Source of the DNA: Burkholderiales bacterium UBA2647
GTDB lineage: Bacteria > Pseudomonadota > Gammaproteobacteria > Burkholderiales > Burkholderiaceae_E
Reading direction: 5' to 3'
NCBI GenBank assembly: GCA_002359635.1
Contig: DENJ01000071.1
Coordinates: 1-17,541, forward strand
DNA: 17,541 nucleotides
A program made the translations under genes and the position numbers. Shown in pieces: positions 1-8,456 of this stretch (positions are counted from its first letter, which is position 1; every line of letters begins with the position of its first letter). Under the pieces are notes generated by a model, which did no database searches, was not told where the DNA came from, and was given only the letters and a program-made list of their open reading frames with translations.

Positions 1-1004
1 AGTTTGGCAAAGAACTGGATCACAGCCGCATCATCGTCCAAACCGTGACCGGCTGCGCTTGCCGCCAGATACATTTGGTGCGCGGTTGCCGAAAGCGGCA
101 AGGGAAAGGGTAATTTGCGTGCGCTATCAAGCACGATACCAAGGTCTTTGACAAAAATATTGACTGCTGAAAGCGGCGTGTAATCGCCTTGCAAAATATG
201 CGGAACACGATTTTCAAACATCCATGAGTTACCGGCGCTGTTGCTGATCACCTCATAAAGTGCCTGCGGGTCGGCGCCGCTTCGGATGCCGAGTGCCATC
301 GCTTCGGCCGCGGCAGCGATATGAACACCTGCCAGCAATTGATTGACCATTTTGACCGTCGAGCCAAGCCCTGCCGCGTCGCCTAACTGGTAGCACTTGG
401 CTGACACCGCATCAAGCAGGGGCTTGACCTTGTCAAAGCCTTCCTTTGGCCCTGAGCCCATCACCGTCATGGAACCTTGAGCGGCCTTGGCCGGCCCGCC
501 TGAGACAGGGGTATCGAGCATGATCACACCGTAGTCAGCAATGCGACACGCCAAGGCACGCGCTTGCTCAGGCGCCACGGTCGCACAGGCCAAAATCACC
601 GAACCAGGCCTCATGCGAGGCTGTGCAGGATCTGGGCCCAAGAGGCCCGCTGTCTCAAAAAGCACCGCTTCGGTCTGTGCAGCGTTCACGACCATGATCA
701 TCACCGCATCGCAGCGGGCTAGATCAGCGGCCTGCGCAACACCACGCCCCCCAAGTTTTTGAAAAGCCGCAAGCGTGGCGTGGCGCAGATCGCAACCCCA
801 TACCTCAAAGCCTGCACGCAAGAGGCTCGAAGCGACCCCATAGCCCATTGCCCCAAGACCGATCACGCCAAAGGACTGATTCGGACCATGCCCGGCGCTT
901 AAGCAGGCATCAGATGGTGCATCTGTGGTTATGCTTGCGGCCTGCAACCCGGTTTGCGCGGCCTCGTGCTGATCCGCGCGAACATCTTGTTTCGGAGTGT
1001 TCAT
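1..1004 (-). CDS. ltnD: L-threonate dehydrogenase (LtnD-like, beta-hydroxyacid dehydrogenase family), C-terminus cut by window edge
   Basis: The minus strand is open from an ATG at 1004 to the left edge, about 334 codons with no stop. The product has a Rossmann motif GVIGLGAMG near residues 46-54, the substrate-binding loop SGGPAKA, and the C-terminal domain of 3-hydroxyisobutyrate-type dehydrogenases. That domain includes the catalytic lysine in KMVNQLLAG, then ISNSAGNSWMFENR and GDYTPLSAVNIFVKDLGIV. This last stretch is what I recall as characteristic of LtnD, which oxidises L-threonate to 2-oxo-tetronate using NAD. Family members are about 300 residues, so only a few C-terminal residues should be missing. 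The roughly 45 residues ahead of the Rossmann motif are longer than usual and low in obvious structure. No later ATG precedes the Rossmann motif, and no strong ribosome site precedes this one. The otnC/otnI partners of the pathway, if present, would lie to the left. Confidence 0.85.
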   Translation of the reverse strand, partial: MNTPKQDVRADQHEAAQTGLQAASITTDAPSDACLSAGHGPNQSFGVIGLGAMGYGVASSLLRAGFEVWGCDLRHATLAAFQKLGGRGVAQAADLARCDAVMIMVVNAAQTEAVLFETAGLLGPDPAQPRMRPGSVILACATVAPEQARALACRIADYGVIMLDTPVSGGPAKAAQGSMTVMGSGPKEGFDKVKPLLDAVSAKCYQLGDAAGLGSTVKMVNQLLAGVHIAAAAEAMALGIRSGADPQALYEVISNSAGNSWMFENRVPHILQGDYTPLSAVNIFVKDLGIVLDSARKLPFPLPLSATAHQMYLAASAAGHGLDDDAAVIQFFAK

Positions 1005-1092
1005 GGTGTCGTCGTTAAACCCTAAGCATCCCATCGGTAGCGCCGCAATGCAACCCGAGGCCTCTCAAGGCAGATTGGCGCCACTTGAAGCC

Positions 1093-2124
1093 ATGAAGCC
1101 ACTGCAAGGCTTTAAGGTGGTTGAACTGCATGCGATCGGACCCGTACCTTTCGCAGGCTACATCTTGGGCCAACTCGGTGCCCAAGTCATTCGCGTAAGC
1201 CCGCCTGCCGATCCCCAACTGGGCGTTGGCGTGTCTGAGCGCTTTGATTTGCTCAACAGCAACAAGTCAGCCCAAGCGCTTGACCTGAAAACAAGCGACG
1301 GTCTGGCTACGCTCGAGGTCTTGCTTCGCGACGCGGACCTTTTGCTCGAGGGTTTTCGCCCGGGGGTTCTCGAACGTTTGGGCTTGGACCCCAAATCGCT
1401 TCTTGCCCGACACCCGAGGCTTGTCATCGGCAGGCTATCTGGCTGGGGCGAGCGTGGCGTCTGGGCCAATCGTGCAGGGCACGATATCAATTATCTGGCG
1501 GTGGCCGGGATTCTTCATGCCATCGGGCCCGCGCAAACTCCGGTGGTCCCGCTGAATTTGATTGGCGATTTCGGCGGGGGCACGATGCATCTGCTGCTTG
1601 GCGTATTGTGCGCCCTGCTCAAGCGAAGCCAAAGCGGCCAGGGCATGGTGGTGAGCACAAGCATTCTGGCTGCGTCGGTGGGTCTGACCCCGATGTTTTA
1701 TGGGCTGATTGCAGCGGGCATCTGGCATTTGCAGCGCGAAAACAATTTGCTCGATGGTGCGGCACCGTTTTATCGTGTGTATCGTTGTCAAGACGATAAA
1801 TATGTTGCTGTGGGTGCGATCGAAGCCAAGTTTTACCGCGAACTCTTAAGGCTTACCGGACTCGAGGGCCAGCTTGACCCAAGCAAACAGCACGACAGAC
1901 GAAGCTGGCCTGCGACGATCGATGCCTTCTGTGCTGTTTTCGCGCGAAAAACCCGCGACGAATGGGCATCCCTTGCTGAGCAGTCAGACGCCTGTGTTGC
2001 GCCTGTGCTCGATTTCATCGAGGCAAGTCAATATGCCCATAACCTCGATAACGCGCTCTACGAACATGATGCAGCGCATGCCTTTGTGCGTCCGGGTCAG
2101 GTCTTAGGATTTGATCGCTTGTGA
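1093..2124 (+). CDS. alpha-methylacyl-CoA racemase, CaiB/BaiF CoA-transferase family, short C-terminus
   Basis: The sequence follows alpha-methylacyl-CoA racemase (AMACR/MCR) closely: LQGFKVVEL at the start, GHDINYLAVAG with the catalytic His (residue 130 from the chosen start), NLIGDFGGG with the Asp (159), and GAIEAKFY with the Glu (244). These match the known His/Asp/Glu set of the racemases and fit them better than formyl-CoA or carnitine CoA-transferases. The enzyme would swap the configuration of the 2-methyl centre of branched acyl-CoAs. I chose the ATG at 1093 because the family begins within a few residues of LQG; upstream in-frame ATGs at 997 and 1048 would add 32 or 15 residues of no known domain. 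The product is 343 residues and stops at GFDRL, where relatives continue through a proline-rich tail. Its last 21 bases overlap the end of the convergent MFS gene. Confidence 0.85.
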   Translation: MKPLQGFKVVELHAIGPVPFAGYILGQLGAQVIRVSPPADPQLGVGVSERFDLLNSNKSAQALDLKTSDGLATLEVLLRDADLLLEGFRPGVLERLGLDPKSLLARHPRLVIGRLSGWGERGVWANRAGHDINYLAVAGILHAIGPAQTPVVPLNLIGDFGGGTMHLLLGVLCALLKRSQSGQGMVVSTSILAASVGLTPMFYGLIAAGIWHLQRENNLLDGAAPFYRVYRCQDDKYVAVGAIEAKFYRELLRLTGLEGQLDPSKQHDRRSWPATIDAFCAVFARKTRDEWASLAEQSDACVAPVLDFIEASQYAHNLDNALYEHDAAHAFVRPGQVLGFDRL

Positions 2125-3336
2125 TCGCAGCGGCAAAAGCGATAGCGCCTGTAGCATCATCAGCACGGCCATGGCGATTTGAAACGACTGCACGGTGTTT
2201 GCACCGAGCTTGCCCGCTGCATCGATCAGCGCCCCAAAGCCCCACTGTAGGAAAAAAACGCCCCCGAAAAGCAGCAGATTTGAGCCGGTATAGGCTCGCC
2301 CGCTCAGGCGAGCCGGAAAACTCAAAGCAAGCTCGGTTTGTAGCAGCGTGAAAACCGTTGAAATCGCGGCAAGCCCCAGCCAGAAAACCCAAGCCCATGT
2401 TTGTTGCCCGTAAATGATCGCGGCCTCGGTCAATAAGGTAAGCGCCGCTGCAAGCCGCATCACCTTGGGTCCGTCCCAACCCCTGGCAGCAATCTTGGGC
2501 GCTGCCCAGCCCAGCCATAAAAATCCAAGCAGCAAGGCAGCGTTGAAAAGCATTAGGGCTTGTGCTGCATCGCCCGCGTTGAGCTTGAGCACCTGTGTCA
2601 TCCAAGGACCAGCCCATAAAGTTTGCAAGGCGAGAAACCCCCCCTGAAAAAGCACAAGTGAGGGCATCGCACCACGTAAAAAGCGGCTTGCAAAGATCTG
2701 GCGATAGCCCGGATCCCGTGCTCCATCCGGCCTTGCAGCCGCAGCCTGCTTCGATGCCGCCTCTTCTTCATCCCGCGGCAGGGCAAGCCAAAGATAAACA
2801 GAACAGGCGAGCAAAAGGCCTGCAGCGAGTACGAAACAGATGCGCCAGCCAAAAGCTTGCGCGAGCATTGATACAGGAACGGTGCTCACAAGCGCCCCGC
2901 TTGTGCCGCACACCAGGATCCAAGCCGCAAGGCGCTGCTGCCAATGCGCCGCAAACCAGAAGCGAAATGCCTTAAGTGCAGCCATCAAACAAGCGGCCAT
3001 CCCGATGCCGATCAGCGCGCGTCCAAGCCAAAGATGGATAACCTTGTCGCCAAGAGCAAAACAAGCACAGCCCAGCGCAGCGACCAACAGCAAGCTCGCC
3101 TCGACCCGGCGTGAACCATAACGGTCAAGCCAGATGCCAAGCGGCAATTGCATTGCCGAAAAGGCGACAAAATAAGCACTCGACATCGCACCTAAGTCAC
3201 CAGCCGATAAGGAAAACTCGGCAACCAGATCCGGGGCCAGGACGGCATTAATCGCCCGCAAGCCATAAGACATGAAAAAAGCCAGCGCAAAAGCCGAGAA
3301 AATCAGCAAACCCCTCGCAAAGCTTGTTGCGCTCAT
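2104..3336 (-). CDS. MFS transporter, 12 transmembrane segments
   Basis: The 410-residue product is hydrophobic throughout, with about twelve membrane segments split into two halves by a charged loop (around residues 190-215, RDEEEAASKQ and following). The Major Facilitator motif A appears between segments 2 and 3 as GIWLDRYGSRR, and a GRALIGIGMAA stretch fits segment 4. These place it in the inner membrane as a proton-coupled or facilitated transporter; the substrate cannot be read from sequence. The open frame begins with GTG at 3339 directly followed by ATG at 3336, and I chose the ATG. The stop of the upstream lipoprotein gene is 22 bases away, so the two are probably co-transcribed. The 3' end overlaps the convergent racemase gene by 21 bases. 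Confidence 0.85.
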   Translation of the reverse strand: MSATSFARGLLIFSAFALAFFMSYGLRAINAVLAPDLVAEFSLSAGDLGAMSSAYFVAFSAMQLPLGIWLDRYGSRRVEASLLLVAALGCACFALGDKVIHLWLGRALIGIGMAACLMAALKAFRFWFAAHWQQRLAAWILVCGTSGALVSTVPVSMLAQAFGWRICFVLAAGLLLACSVYLWLALPRDEEEAASKQAAAARPDGARDPGYRQIFASRFLRGAMPSLVLFQGGFLALQTLWAGPWMTQVLKLNAGDAAQALMLFNAALLLGFLWLGWAAPKIAARGWDGPKVMRLAAALTLLTEAAIIYGQQTWAWVFWLGLAAISTVFTLLQTELALSFPARLSGRAYTGSNLLLFGGVFFLQWGFGALIDAAGKLGANTVQSFQIAMAVLMMLQALSLLPLRSQAIKS

Positions 3337-3358
3337 CACGATGCCTGCGTGCAGCGCT

Positions 3359-3946
3359 TCATGGCTTAAGCGTCAGGCTTTCCAAAAAAGTCATGGCCTG
3401 TTCCTCATCGGCCGCCTGACCAAGCGCAACCGCCTGTACCACATGCCCCTTGCGTTCGAAAAACCAAGCCCACATCAACATCGGCCGGCCCTGCGTTTCG
3501 CCTTGGGCTTTCAGCCGCGTGACCGCGACATCAGGCGCTAGGGCCCCTGATTCGCGCTTGAGGACTTTGCCTTGGATGTTACGCAACATCGCTTGCTCCA
3601 TCCGTTCAAGGGCTTGCGCTGCGACCAGTCCGGTGGCTGGATCAATTTGCCCGACCGTGACCGTAAACATGCGCTCATCCACACGCGCCCCTGTCATATG
3701 CATGTTGATGCTGTACTCGCCAAGCTGCAGTTTTCTGCTCATCTCGGCAGGCTTCTCAGGCATCAGCACACTCATCCCCGGCGGGTTGATGGCCACTTCG
3801 CGCCAGTTAAAACTCGGCGTGCAAGCTGTGAAACAAAAAAAGACCGCAAAGGCTAATGCCAACCATCGCTGCAAGATCCACAACGGTCGAGGACGTTGAC
3901 CTGAGAGAGCTTTCAAGCCGTTTCGCGATAAAGGATATGATGTCAT
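3359..3946 (-). CDS. small putative lipoprotein, unknown function
   Basis: The 195-residue product has a basic N-terminus, a hydrophobic stretch WLALAFAVFFCFTAC and a cysteine at residue 42 that can act as a lipobox (FTA-C; Phe at -3 is less usual than Leu). The mature part begins TPSFNWREV, a beginning I recall from uncharacterised lipoproteins of Burkholderiales, and has no enzyme motif that I recognise. It is probably anchored to a membrane on the periplasmic side. The open frame extends upstream to 4264, but that part is antisense to the DUF1840 gene; the ATG at 3946 is the only start that puts a signal sequence near the N-terminus. It is followed after 22 bases by the MFS gene and is divergent from DUF1840, with 52 bases between their starts. 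Confidence 0.7.
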   Translation of the reverse strand: MTSYPLSRNGLKALSGQRPRPLWILQRWLALAFAVFFCFTACTPSFNWREVAINPPGMSVLMPEKPAEMSRKLQLGEYSINMHMTGARVDERMFTVTVGQIDPATGLVAAQALERMEQAMLRNIQGKVLKRESGALAPDVAVTRLKAQGETQGRPMLMWAWFFERKGHVVQAVALGQAADEEQAMTFLESLTLKP

Positions 3947-3998
3947 GCGCAACTCAATTTGCCTGATTCTGACGCATGCCAACACGAAGCGAAATCCA

Positions 3999-4346
3999 AT
4001 GCCCTTTATTTTCGAATCACGCGCCACAGGTCCCATGCTGATGATGCAGGCCCCAGCCAAAGCCTTGCTCGACACACTCGGCCGAAGCCTTGCCGATGGA
4101 AACCCGCCCGATGAAGGGGTTTTCACCATTGAGCAACTACCCGAGGTCGTTGAAAAGCTTGAGGCCCTCATTGAACGGTCTAAACAGCAAGCGTCGCAAA
4201 CCAACGATGCGGCAGGCGCTAGCGGCAAAGATCCCCAAGAACAGCAGGGCGAAACGATCGGCATGCATCAGCGCGCCTGGCCGCTGCTTGATCAATGTCG
4301 TCGATCACTGACAGCCGAAAAACCTGTGACTTGGCGAAAGACTTAA
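3999..4346 (+). CDS. DUF1840 domain-containing protein
   Basis: This 115-residue cytoplasmic protein matches the DUF1840 pattern as I remember it. An N-terminal F-x-S-x-A-T-G-x-x-x-M motif (FIFESRATGPMLMM) is followed by a helical stretch LLDTLGRSL and by EGVFTIEQLPEVVEKLEALIER. A variable polar linker comes next, and then the conserved C-terminal QRAWPLLDQCRRS region with a tryptophan near the end. Its function is unknown in the family. I chose the ATG at 3999, since MPFIF fits the family's N-terminus (typically M-x-x-x-F); an in-frame ATG at 3945 would add 18 residues and would overlap the start codon of the divergent lipoprotein gene. The ribosome site is weak (GAAGCGAAA). The gene stands alone, converging on metH with 60 bases between the stops. 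Confidence 0.8.
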   Translation: MPFIFESRATGPMLMMQAPAKALLDTLGRSLADGNPPDEGVFTIEQLPEVVEKLEALIERSKQQASQTNDAAGASGKDPQEQQGETIGMHQRAWPLLDQCRRSLTAEKPVTWRKT

Positions 4347-4406
4347 GCCTCAAGGACATCAAGCGGGCTTGGCTTGCAGTCCCCGAGTAAATGACCAGGT
4401 GCGTCG

Positions 4407-7400
4407 TCAGCTCGCCCTGCGCAACGAAGACAAAGCACGTTGTACCGATTCAAGCGAACGACCCGAACGCTTTGCGAAGTCTTCGAGCTGATCATCACCG
4501 ACAACACCCAGGGTGAAATACGTCGCTTGAGGATGGGCAATATAAAAACCACTTACGCTGGCTGCGGGCCACATCGCCCAAGACTCCGTAAGCCGCATGC
4601 CGATGCCTTCAGCCTGCAAATGCTCAAACATCGCCTGCTTGACCTCATGATCTGGACAGGCGGGATAGCCCGGTGCGGGCCGAATGCCTTGATAAGCCTC
4701 CTGGATGAGCGCCGTGACATCGAATGACTCATCGGCTGCATAGGCCCAGAGGTCTTTGCGTACACGTTCATGCATCGCTTCGGCAAGCGCTTCGGCAAAA
4801 CGGTCAGCAAGCGCTTTGAGCATGATCGCGCCGTAATCGTCATGGGCCTGCTGCATTTGAGCGGCACGCTCGTCGGCGCCATCGCCAGCAGTAACAGCAA
4901 ACATCCCGATGTAGTCACAGCGTCCAGTGCCTGCCGGGGCCACATAATCTGCAAGAGACTTGTTGGCAACGCCTGTTTTTTTCACGGTTTGCTGCCGCAG
5001 GTTATGCCAGTGCATGAGCGGCTTGGTACAAGCTGTATCGCTATAAATAACGATATCATCGCCCAGACTTTGCGCCGGCCAAAAACCAACCGATGCATGA
5101 GCCTTGATCCAACGTCCCGCCAAGATGCGCTTGAGCATCTGCTGGGCGTCATCAAAGAGTTGTTGCGCCGTGTCCCCGACCACCGGATCTTGCAAAATCG
5201 CCGGAAAAGCCCCATGCAAATCCCAGGTCTGAAAAAAGGGCTGCCAATCGATATAGGGCACGAGACTAGCCAGATCCAGATTATGAAAATGGCGAAAGCC
5301 GATAAATTTTGGCACCTGAGCTTGATGATTCGACCAATCGATGATGGGCGCATTACTTCGCGCCTTCTCAAGGCTGATCAGCGCAGGACCACGGCCCTTA
5401 GCATGTTGTTCGCGAAGCTTGTCGTAATCCTTTTTCAGTTGCTCAATAAAACCTGAGCGCTGTTCTTTCGATAACAACTGCTGTGCCACAGGCACGCAGC
5501 GCGAAGCGTCCAAGACATGCACCACCGGATGACTGTAGTGCGGCGCGATCTTGACCGCGGTATGGATACGCGAGGTCGTCGCGCCCCCGATCAACAAGGG
5601 AATCTCACGGGTTCTAAAGTAAGGGTCGCGCTCCATTTCAGCGGCCACATGCGCCATTTCCTCGAGCGACGGCGTGATCAAACCCGATAAACCAATCGCA
5701 TCAACATCATGGGTTTTTGCTTGCGCAAGGATTTCGCTGGCAGGAACCATCACGCCTAGATTCACGACATCGAAATTATTACATTGCAAGACGACCGCAA
5801 CAATATTTTTACCGATATCATGCACATCACCTTTGACGGTGGCAATCAAAATTTTGCCTCGGCTTTGGCTTTGTCCGGAGGCGGCTTTTTCAGCTTCGAT
5901 ATAGGGGATCAAATGAGCAACGGCCTGCTTCATCACGCGGGCTGATTTCACCACCTGCGGTAAAAACATCTTACCCGCACCGAATAAATCGCCCACCACA
6001 TTCATACCCTGCATCAAAGGGCCTTCAATGACTTCGATCGGCTTGCCACCACCTGCAAGAATCTGCTGCCAGGCTTCCTCGGTGTCGTCGATGATCCATT
6101 GGGTCAGGCCATGAACCAAGGCATGCGAGATGCGCTGCTCGACAGGGGATTCGCGCCAGGTCAACTGCTCTTCGCGTCGAGCGCCGTCGCCCTTTAGCGA
6201 TGCGGCCTTCTCGATCAATCGTTCGGTTGCCGTTTGCGCCTGATCGCCCTTTGCCTTTGCCTCAATATGGGGCGTCCGATACAGCAATACATCTTCAACC
6301 AACGCGCGGAGCTCTGGGTCAAGGTCGTCATAAACGCCGATCATCCCGGCATTGACAATACCCATCGATAGGCCAGCGCGGATTGCGTGATACAAAAATA
6401 CCGTGTGGATCGCTTCGCGTGCTAAATCGTTGCCACGAAAACTGAAGGACACATTGGACACACCGCCGGAAATCTTGGCTCCCGGTAAATGCTTCTTAAT
6501 CCAGGCACAAGCCTCGATGAAATCAAGTCCATAACGGTCGTGCTCTTCGATCCCGGTTGCAACTGCGAAAATATTTGGATCAAAAACAATATCCTCGGGA
6601 TCGAATTGCAGTCGATCCACCAGCAATCGGTAGGCACGCTCGCAAATCGAGACCTTTCTCGCAAAGCTGTCGGCTTGGCCATGCTCATCGAAAGCCATCA
6701 CAATGACCGCGGCACCATACCGCTGGCAAAGACGGGCCTGATACAAAAAACTATGTTCGCCTTCTTTTAACGATATGGAATTAACAATAGACTTGCCTTG
6801 AACACAACGCAACCCCGCTTCGATCACTGACCACTTGGAACTGTCGATCATGATCGGCACGCGGGCAATATCGGGTTCGGACGCCAGCATGTTCAAGAAG
6901 CGAACCATGGCGGCCTGTGAGTCGAGCATGGCCTCATCCATGTTGATATCGATAATTTGTGCGCCGTGCTCAACTTGCTGCCTTGCCACCGTCAATGCAT
7001 CGTCAAAGCGCTCCTCCAAAATCAATCGGGCAAACTGCTTGGACCCGGTCACATTGGTTCGCTCGCCGACATTCACGAATAAACTATCGTTCTTGATATT
7101 TAAAGCTTCTAAACCTGATAAACGCATCGCGGGCTGCAACTCAGGGATGCGTCGCGGCTTAATGTTTTTCACCGCATCGACAATCGCTGCGATATGTTCG
7201 GGTGTTGTCCCGCAACAGCCTCCGGCAATATTCACGTAACCGCTTTGCGCGAATTCTTTGAGCAACCGCGCGGTAATCTCGGGGGTTTCGTCGAACCCCG
7301 TTTCCGACATCGGGTTGGGAAGGCCGGCGTTGGGATAAACGCAAAGCAGGGTATCGGCCTTTTGCGAGAGCTCTTGCACATAAGGTCTCATCAATGCAGC

Positions 7401-8237
7401 ACCGAGCGCACAGTTAAGGCCTATTGTCATCGGTTTGGCATGACGCACCGAGTTCCAGAAGGCCTCCACGGTTTGCCCGGACAAAATCCGACCCGAGGCA
7501 TCCGTCACGGTTCCTGAAATCATCACCGGCCAGCGCTTACCACGGGCTTCGAAGGTTTCCTCGATGGCGAAAATCGCCGCCTTTGCATTGAGCGTGTCAA
7601 AAATGGTTTCGACCAGAATCAAGTGCACGCCACCGTCGAGCAGGCCACGCAGTTGCTCGCTGTAGGTTTGTCGCAGGGTTTCAAAGTCGACATTACGTGC
7701 GCCGGGATCATTCACATCGGGCGAGATCGACGCGGTACGCGGCTGTGGTCCGAGGGCACCTGCCACATATCGCGGCCATTGGGGATCAGCCTCGGTAAAA
7801 GCATCGCTTGCGGCTCGCGCAAGCTTGGCCGAGGCCAGGTTCATGTCATAGGCAAAGCTCGACAAGCCATAGTCTGACTGAGCCACTGAACTTGCGCCGA
7901 AGGTATTGGTTTCAATCAAATCGGCACCGGCGAGCAAATACTGATGGTGAATGTCATAAATAAGAGCTGGCTGCGTGAGGCTTAGGAGTTCGTTATTACC
8001 TTTAACATCGTGGTCGAAGTGATCGGGTCGTTGCAGTCCTTTGACTTCTGCCAGTAAGGCGTCGTCAGGCTTTGCGCCAGGCGCATCGGCAACAACACTT
8101 TGGCAGGCGAAGCCTTGCTCCCCGCGAAAATGGGCTTCGCTCAAGCGATAGCGTTGGATCATCGTGCCCATGGCACCATCGAGCACCAAAATACGCTTGG
8201 CCATGCTTGCTCGAAGATCTTGTTCTAAAGGACTCAC
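4407..8237 (-). CDS. metH: cobalamin-dependent methionine synthase, full-length single chain
   Basis: The 1276-residue enzyme transfers a methyl group from 5-methyltetrahydrofolate to homocysteine through cobalamin. All four modules are present. The homocysteine domain spans about 1-360 and has zinc ligands Cys276 (GLNCALGA) and Cys341-Cys342 (GGCCGTTPEH). The pterin domain spans about 380-650 (VNVGERTNVTGSK, IDINMDEAMLD). The B12 domain spans about 690-920 and has the cobalt-binding His806 in GDVHDIGKN plus GLSGLITPS. The C-terminal activation domain contains RPAPGYPACPDH, which binds S-adenosylmethionine. E. coli MetH is about 1227 residues. The GTG at 8237 is preferred to an ATG 33 bases downstream because it gives an N-terminus (EQDLRASMAKRILVLDGAMGTM) that lines up with E. 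coli MetH; a GAGAA sits a few bases upstream of it. Some Burkholderiales, as I recall, split this gene in two; here it is fused and intact. Confidence 0.97.
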   Translation of the reverse strand: MSPLEQDLRASMAKRILVLDGAMGTMIQRYRLSEAHFRGEQGFACQSVVADAPGAKPDDALLAEVKGLQRPDHFDHDVKGNNELLSLTQPALIYDIHHQYLLAGADLIETNTFGASSVAQSDYGLSSFAYDMNLASAKLARAASDAFTEADPQWPRYVAGALGPQPRTASISPDVNDPGARNVDFETLRQTYSEQLRGLLDGGVHLILVETIFDTLNAKAAIFAIEETFEARGKRWPVMISGTVTDASGRILSGQTVEAFWNSVRHAKPMTIGLNCALGAALMRPYVQELSQKADTLLCVYPNAGLPNPMSETGFDETPEITARLLKEFAQSGYVNIAGGCCGTTPEHIAAIVDAVKNIKPRRIPELQPAMRLSGLEALNIKNDSLFVNVGERTNVTGSKQFARLILEERFDDALTVARQQVEHGAQIIDINMDEAMLDSQAAMVRFLNMLASEPDIARVPIMIDSSKWSVIEAGLRCVQGKSIVNSISLKEGEHSFLYQARLCQRYGAAVIVMAFDEHGQADSFARKVSICERAYRLLVDRLQFDPEDIVFDPNIFAVATGIEEHDRYGLDFIEACAWIKKHLPGAKISGGVSNVSFSFRGNDLAREAIHTVFLYHAIRAGLSMGIVNAGMIGVYDDLDPELRALVEDVLLYRTPHIEAKAKGDQAQTATERLIEKAASLKGDGARREEQLTWRESPVEQRISHALVHGLTQWIIDDTEEAWQQILAGGGKPIEVIEGPLMQGMNVVGDLFGAGKMFLPQVVKSARVMKQAVAHLIPYIEAEKAASGQSQSRGKILIATVKGDVHDIGKNIVAVVLQCNNFDVVNLGVMVPASEILAQAKTHDVDAIGLSGLITPSLEEMAHVAAEMERDPYFRTREIPLLIGGATTSRIHTAVKIAPHYSHPVVHVLDASRCVPVAQQLLSKEQRSGFIEQLKKDYDKLREQHAKGRGPALISLEKARSNAPIIDWSNHQAQVPKFIGFRHFHNLDLASLVPYIDWQPFFQTWDLHGAFPAILQDPVVGDTAQQLFDDAQQMLKRILAGRWIKAHASVGFWPAQSLGDDIVIYSDTACTKPLMHWHNLRQQTVKKTGVANKSLADYVAPAGTGRCDYIGMFAVTAGDGADERAAQMQQAHDDYGAIMLKALADRFAEALAEAMHERVRKDLWAYAADESFDVTALIQEAYQGIRPAPGYPACPDHEVKQAMFEHLQAEGIGMRLTESWAMWPAASVSGFYIAHPQATYFTLGVVGDDQLEDFAKRSGRSLESVQRALSSLRRAS

Positions 8238-8366
8238 AGCAATTCTCGTTGCGAAAGTTCAGCGCTTGTTAGGGCAGGCTTGCAGCAGGTGGTTCGCGGC
8301 GGGTGGCGCGCGCGTTTTGCCGCGATCAAGCCAGCGGTTAAATGAGATGGTGGTTAAAAGCCTTTC

Positions 8367-8372
8367 AGTATA
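8367..8372 (-). promoter_or_regulatory. possible metH -10 element
   Basis: The minus strand reads TATACT here, five of six matches to the sigma-70 -10 consensus. The hexamer 17 bases upstream is TCGCTA, only three of six matches to TTGACA. If used, the transcript would carry a metH leader of roughly 120 bases. This is pattern matching only. Confidence 0.25.
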
Positions 8373-8444
8373 GAACGCGCATGGTCTTTTAGCGAGGTCA
8401 AAGCCTGAGAAGGCGTAGGATCATGGCCGAAAAACCCTTAGGCA

Positions 8445-8450
8445 AAAGGA
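8445..8450 (+). promoter_or_regulatory. ribosome binding site of the hcxB-like gene
   Basis: AAAGGA lies six bases before the ATG at 8457. It is one of the clearer Shine-Dalgarno sites in the window and fixes the start of this gene. Confidence 0.6.
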
Positions 8451-8456
8451 TGCGAC

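Larger units (their letters stand above)
8238..8456. promoter_or_regulatory. divergent metH / hcxB-like intergenic region with short repeats
   Basis: This 219-base gap is the largest in the window and must hold the promoters of both divergent genes. Visible elements are a TATACT -10-like hexamer on the minus strand (8367-8372) with only a poor -35 match, and a direct repeat GGTTAAA at 8336-8342 and 8352-8358. There is also a perfect 7-bp inverted repeat TCGCGGC/GCCGCGA (8294-8300 and 8319-8325) with an 18-base GC-rich loop. The sequence nearest metH is strongly GC-rich and would fold in the transcript. No B12 box, SAH-riboswitch core or MetR palindrome could be recognised. Assigning any element to a function is inference. 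Confidence 0.4.

Noticed and set aside
997..1092. Upstream in-frame ATGs (997, 1048) as the racemase start
   Set aside because: They add residues with no family counterpart; the one at 997 overlaps the divergent dehydrogenase start. The ATG at 1093 gives the usual family N-terminus.
2015..2617. Minus-strand open frame of 200 codons at the racemase/MFS junction
   Set aside because: It overlaps the MFS gene on the same strand in another frame; the MFS frame has clear membrane segments and this one does not.
3947..4264. N-terminal extension of the lipoprotein frame, antisense to DUF1840
   Set aside because: It would bury the signal sequence more than 100 residues in, and it lies opposite a recognisable conserved gene.
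4360..4371. CAAGC-GG-GCTTG inverted repeat as a terminator between DUF1840 and metH
   Set aside because: Short stem, almost no loop and no run of T on either strand.
4770..5456. Long plus-strand open frame opposite metH (228 codons)
   Set aside because: It is the antisense shadow of a firmly identified gene and its translation resembles no protein family.
8249..8261. MetR-like site (TTGCGAAAGTTCA)
   Set aside because: Only one half matches the TGAA-N5-TTCA pattern, and it lies 12-24 bases from the start codon.
8238..8360. Cobalamin or SAH riboswitch upstream of metH
   Set aside because: The leader is too short for a full cobalamin riboswitch, and no B12 box or recognisable SAH-riboswitch core was seen.
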